Shown one piece after another: positions 5,465 to 5,800 of a stretch of DNA of 5,800 nucleotides. This stretch comes from Ruminococcaceae bacterium UBA1691 (GTDB lineage Bacteria; Bacillota; Clostridia; Oscillospirales; Acutalibacteraceae). The DNA lies in assembly GCA_002320555.1 (NCBI GenBank), contig DCJV01000125.1, positions 1 through 5,800 on the forward strand. Reading direction: 5' to 3'. How positions within the stretch are numbered: the stretch's first letter is position 1; each line of letters starts with the position of its first letter. The notes under the pieces are model-generated. The model worked only from the letters and a program-made list of their open reading frames with translations, searched no databases and was not told where the DNA came from. The position numbers were made by a program, and so were the translations under genes.

Positions 5465-5504
5465 TTGAAGCTTTAGGAGGGATATCCATTGTTTTCATCG
5501 GAGA

Positions 5505-5532
5505 CTAATCAAATTTTAACCGATTTTTAACC
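5505..5532 (-). promoter_or_regulatory. Pho-box-like 11-bp direct repeats upstream of the phosphate operon
   Basis: Read on the - strand, GGTTAAAA occurs twice exactly 11 bases apart (5532-5525 and 5521-5514). A degenerate third unit, GATTAG (5510-5505), is at the same phase. Tandem TTAACA-like hexamers with an 11-base period are the binding sites described for the PhoP response regulator of Bacillus, and E. coli PhoB boxes have the same period. The site lies about 110-137 bases before the start of a phosphate transporter gene, which fits. No PhoP/PhoR gene is in the window, so this is inference from pattern and context. Confidence 0.45.
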
Positions 5533-5539
5533 ATAATAT

Positions 5540-5569
5540 AGTATAATACAAATAATTACCTTTTGTACA
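5540..5569 (-). promoter_or_regulatory. Possible promoter of the phosphate operon
   Basis: On the - strand TGTACA (5569-5564, four of six matches to the -35 consensus) is followed after 18 bases by TATACT (5545-5540, five of six matches to the -10 consensus). Transcription would start near 5533 with a leader of about 137 bases. If so, the Pho-box-like repeats would lie just downstream of the start site, which would favour repression. A weaker start downstream of the repeats cannot be excluded. The area is so AT-rich that several -10-like hexamers overlap. Confidence 0.35.
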
Positions 5570-5630
5570 GCATTTTTTTCATTTCTACAGTTCTCGACGG
5601 GATCAGGGCAAACTGTACGATATCAGACAT

Positions 5631-5656
5631 AAAAAAGAGGCTGCCCGCGCAGCCTC
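5631..5656 (-). terminator. Rho-independent terminator for a gene to the right
   Basis: GAGGCTGC (5637-5644) and GCAGCCTC (5649-5656) form a perfect 8-bp stem with a four-base loop. On the - strand the stem is followed by six Ts (5636-5631). It must end a - strand gene entering from the right edge and insulate the phosphate operon from it. Confidence 0.85.
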
Positions 5657-5721
5657 CCCATCCTATTAAAAAAGGATATCGTTTCTCAAAATGCACCAGA
5701 ACAATTTCGTAAAATTTCCCG

Positions 5722-5799
5722 TTACGCTTGCTTTTTTGATTTCTTGATAACGGAAGAAGAAATTGAACCGCGCTCTGGCCGCGCGGGCCCTTCCTTTTC
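5722..5799 (-). CDS. C-terminal end of an unidentified protein, cut by the window edge
   Basis: One - strand frame entering from the right edge ends at TAA (5724-5722), with about 25 codons visible. Its last residues are RGSISSSVIKKSKKQA, a hydrophilic lysine-rich tail typical of real C-termini. The stop lies about 65 bases before the strong - strand terminator, a plausible 3' untranslated length. A second - strand frame stays open to TAA at 5668-5666, and a third runs through the terminator, so the choice of frame is a judgement. I do not recognise the protein. Confidence 0.4.
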   Translation of the reverse strand, partial: EKEGPARPERGSISSSVIKKSKKQA

Positions 5800-5800
5800 C

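Noticed and set aside
5475..5530. + strand AGGAGG followed 8 bases later by a TTG-initiated 13-codon frame
   Set aside because: No + strand promoter or downstream + gene accompanies it. The stretch is better explained as the leader of the - strand phosphate operon, where it reads CCTCCT.
5542..5547. + strand TATAAT considered as a promoter -10
   Set aside because: No -35 match lies 16-18 bases upstream, and no + strand gene follows before the window end.

Overview
The window looks like chromosomal DNA of an anaerobic Firmicute, most likely a moderately GC-rich gut Clostridia (Oscillospiraceae/Ruminococcaceae-like). The reasons are: strong AGGAGG-type ribosome sites and a perfect sigma-A-type promoter; an oxygen-sensitive radical-SAM sulfatase maturase whose cysteines fall at the same residue numbers I recall for the Clostridium perfringens enzyme; a PiT phosphate transporter paired with a DUF47 protein; and AT-rich spacers between GC-rich genes. 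No mobile element, CRISPR array or rRNA was seen.

Left part, + strand (1-2937): a tRNA-Pro(UGG) gene with a textbook promoter and a strong terminator; then a 195-base leader holding two tiny overlapping reading frames and two large inverted repeats; then an MFS drug-efflux-type transporter; then, 44 bases on, a radical-SAM/SPASM anaerobic sulfatase-maturating enzyme (GTG start); then a terminator. The second inverted repeat buries the ribosome site of the transporter. The first repeat's left arm lies inside a 12-codon leader frame and can also pair with the second repeat. This is the architecture of erm/mef-type translational attenuators and is the most interesting signal here.

Middle and right part, - strand (5630 down to 3012): a PiT phosphate transporter followed by its DUF47 (PhoU-like) partner, then a 5'-truncated remnant of a hexapeptide-repeat acyltransferase, then an intact GNAT acetyltransferase, which converges on the maturase. 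The spacer upstream of the phosphate transporter has 11-bp-spaced direct repeats resembling a PhoP (Pho-box) site, an AT-rich promoter region and a long leader with a hairpin. At the far right, a clear - strand terminator marks the end of a gene that mostly lies outside the window; only a probable lysine-rich C-terminus is visible.

Functionally there are three blocks: a tRNA, a possibly antibiotic-inducible efflux/maturase operon, and a phosphate-uptake operon with acetyltransferases downstream. No sulfatase, the expected substrate of the maturase, is in the window.
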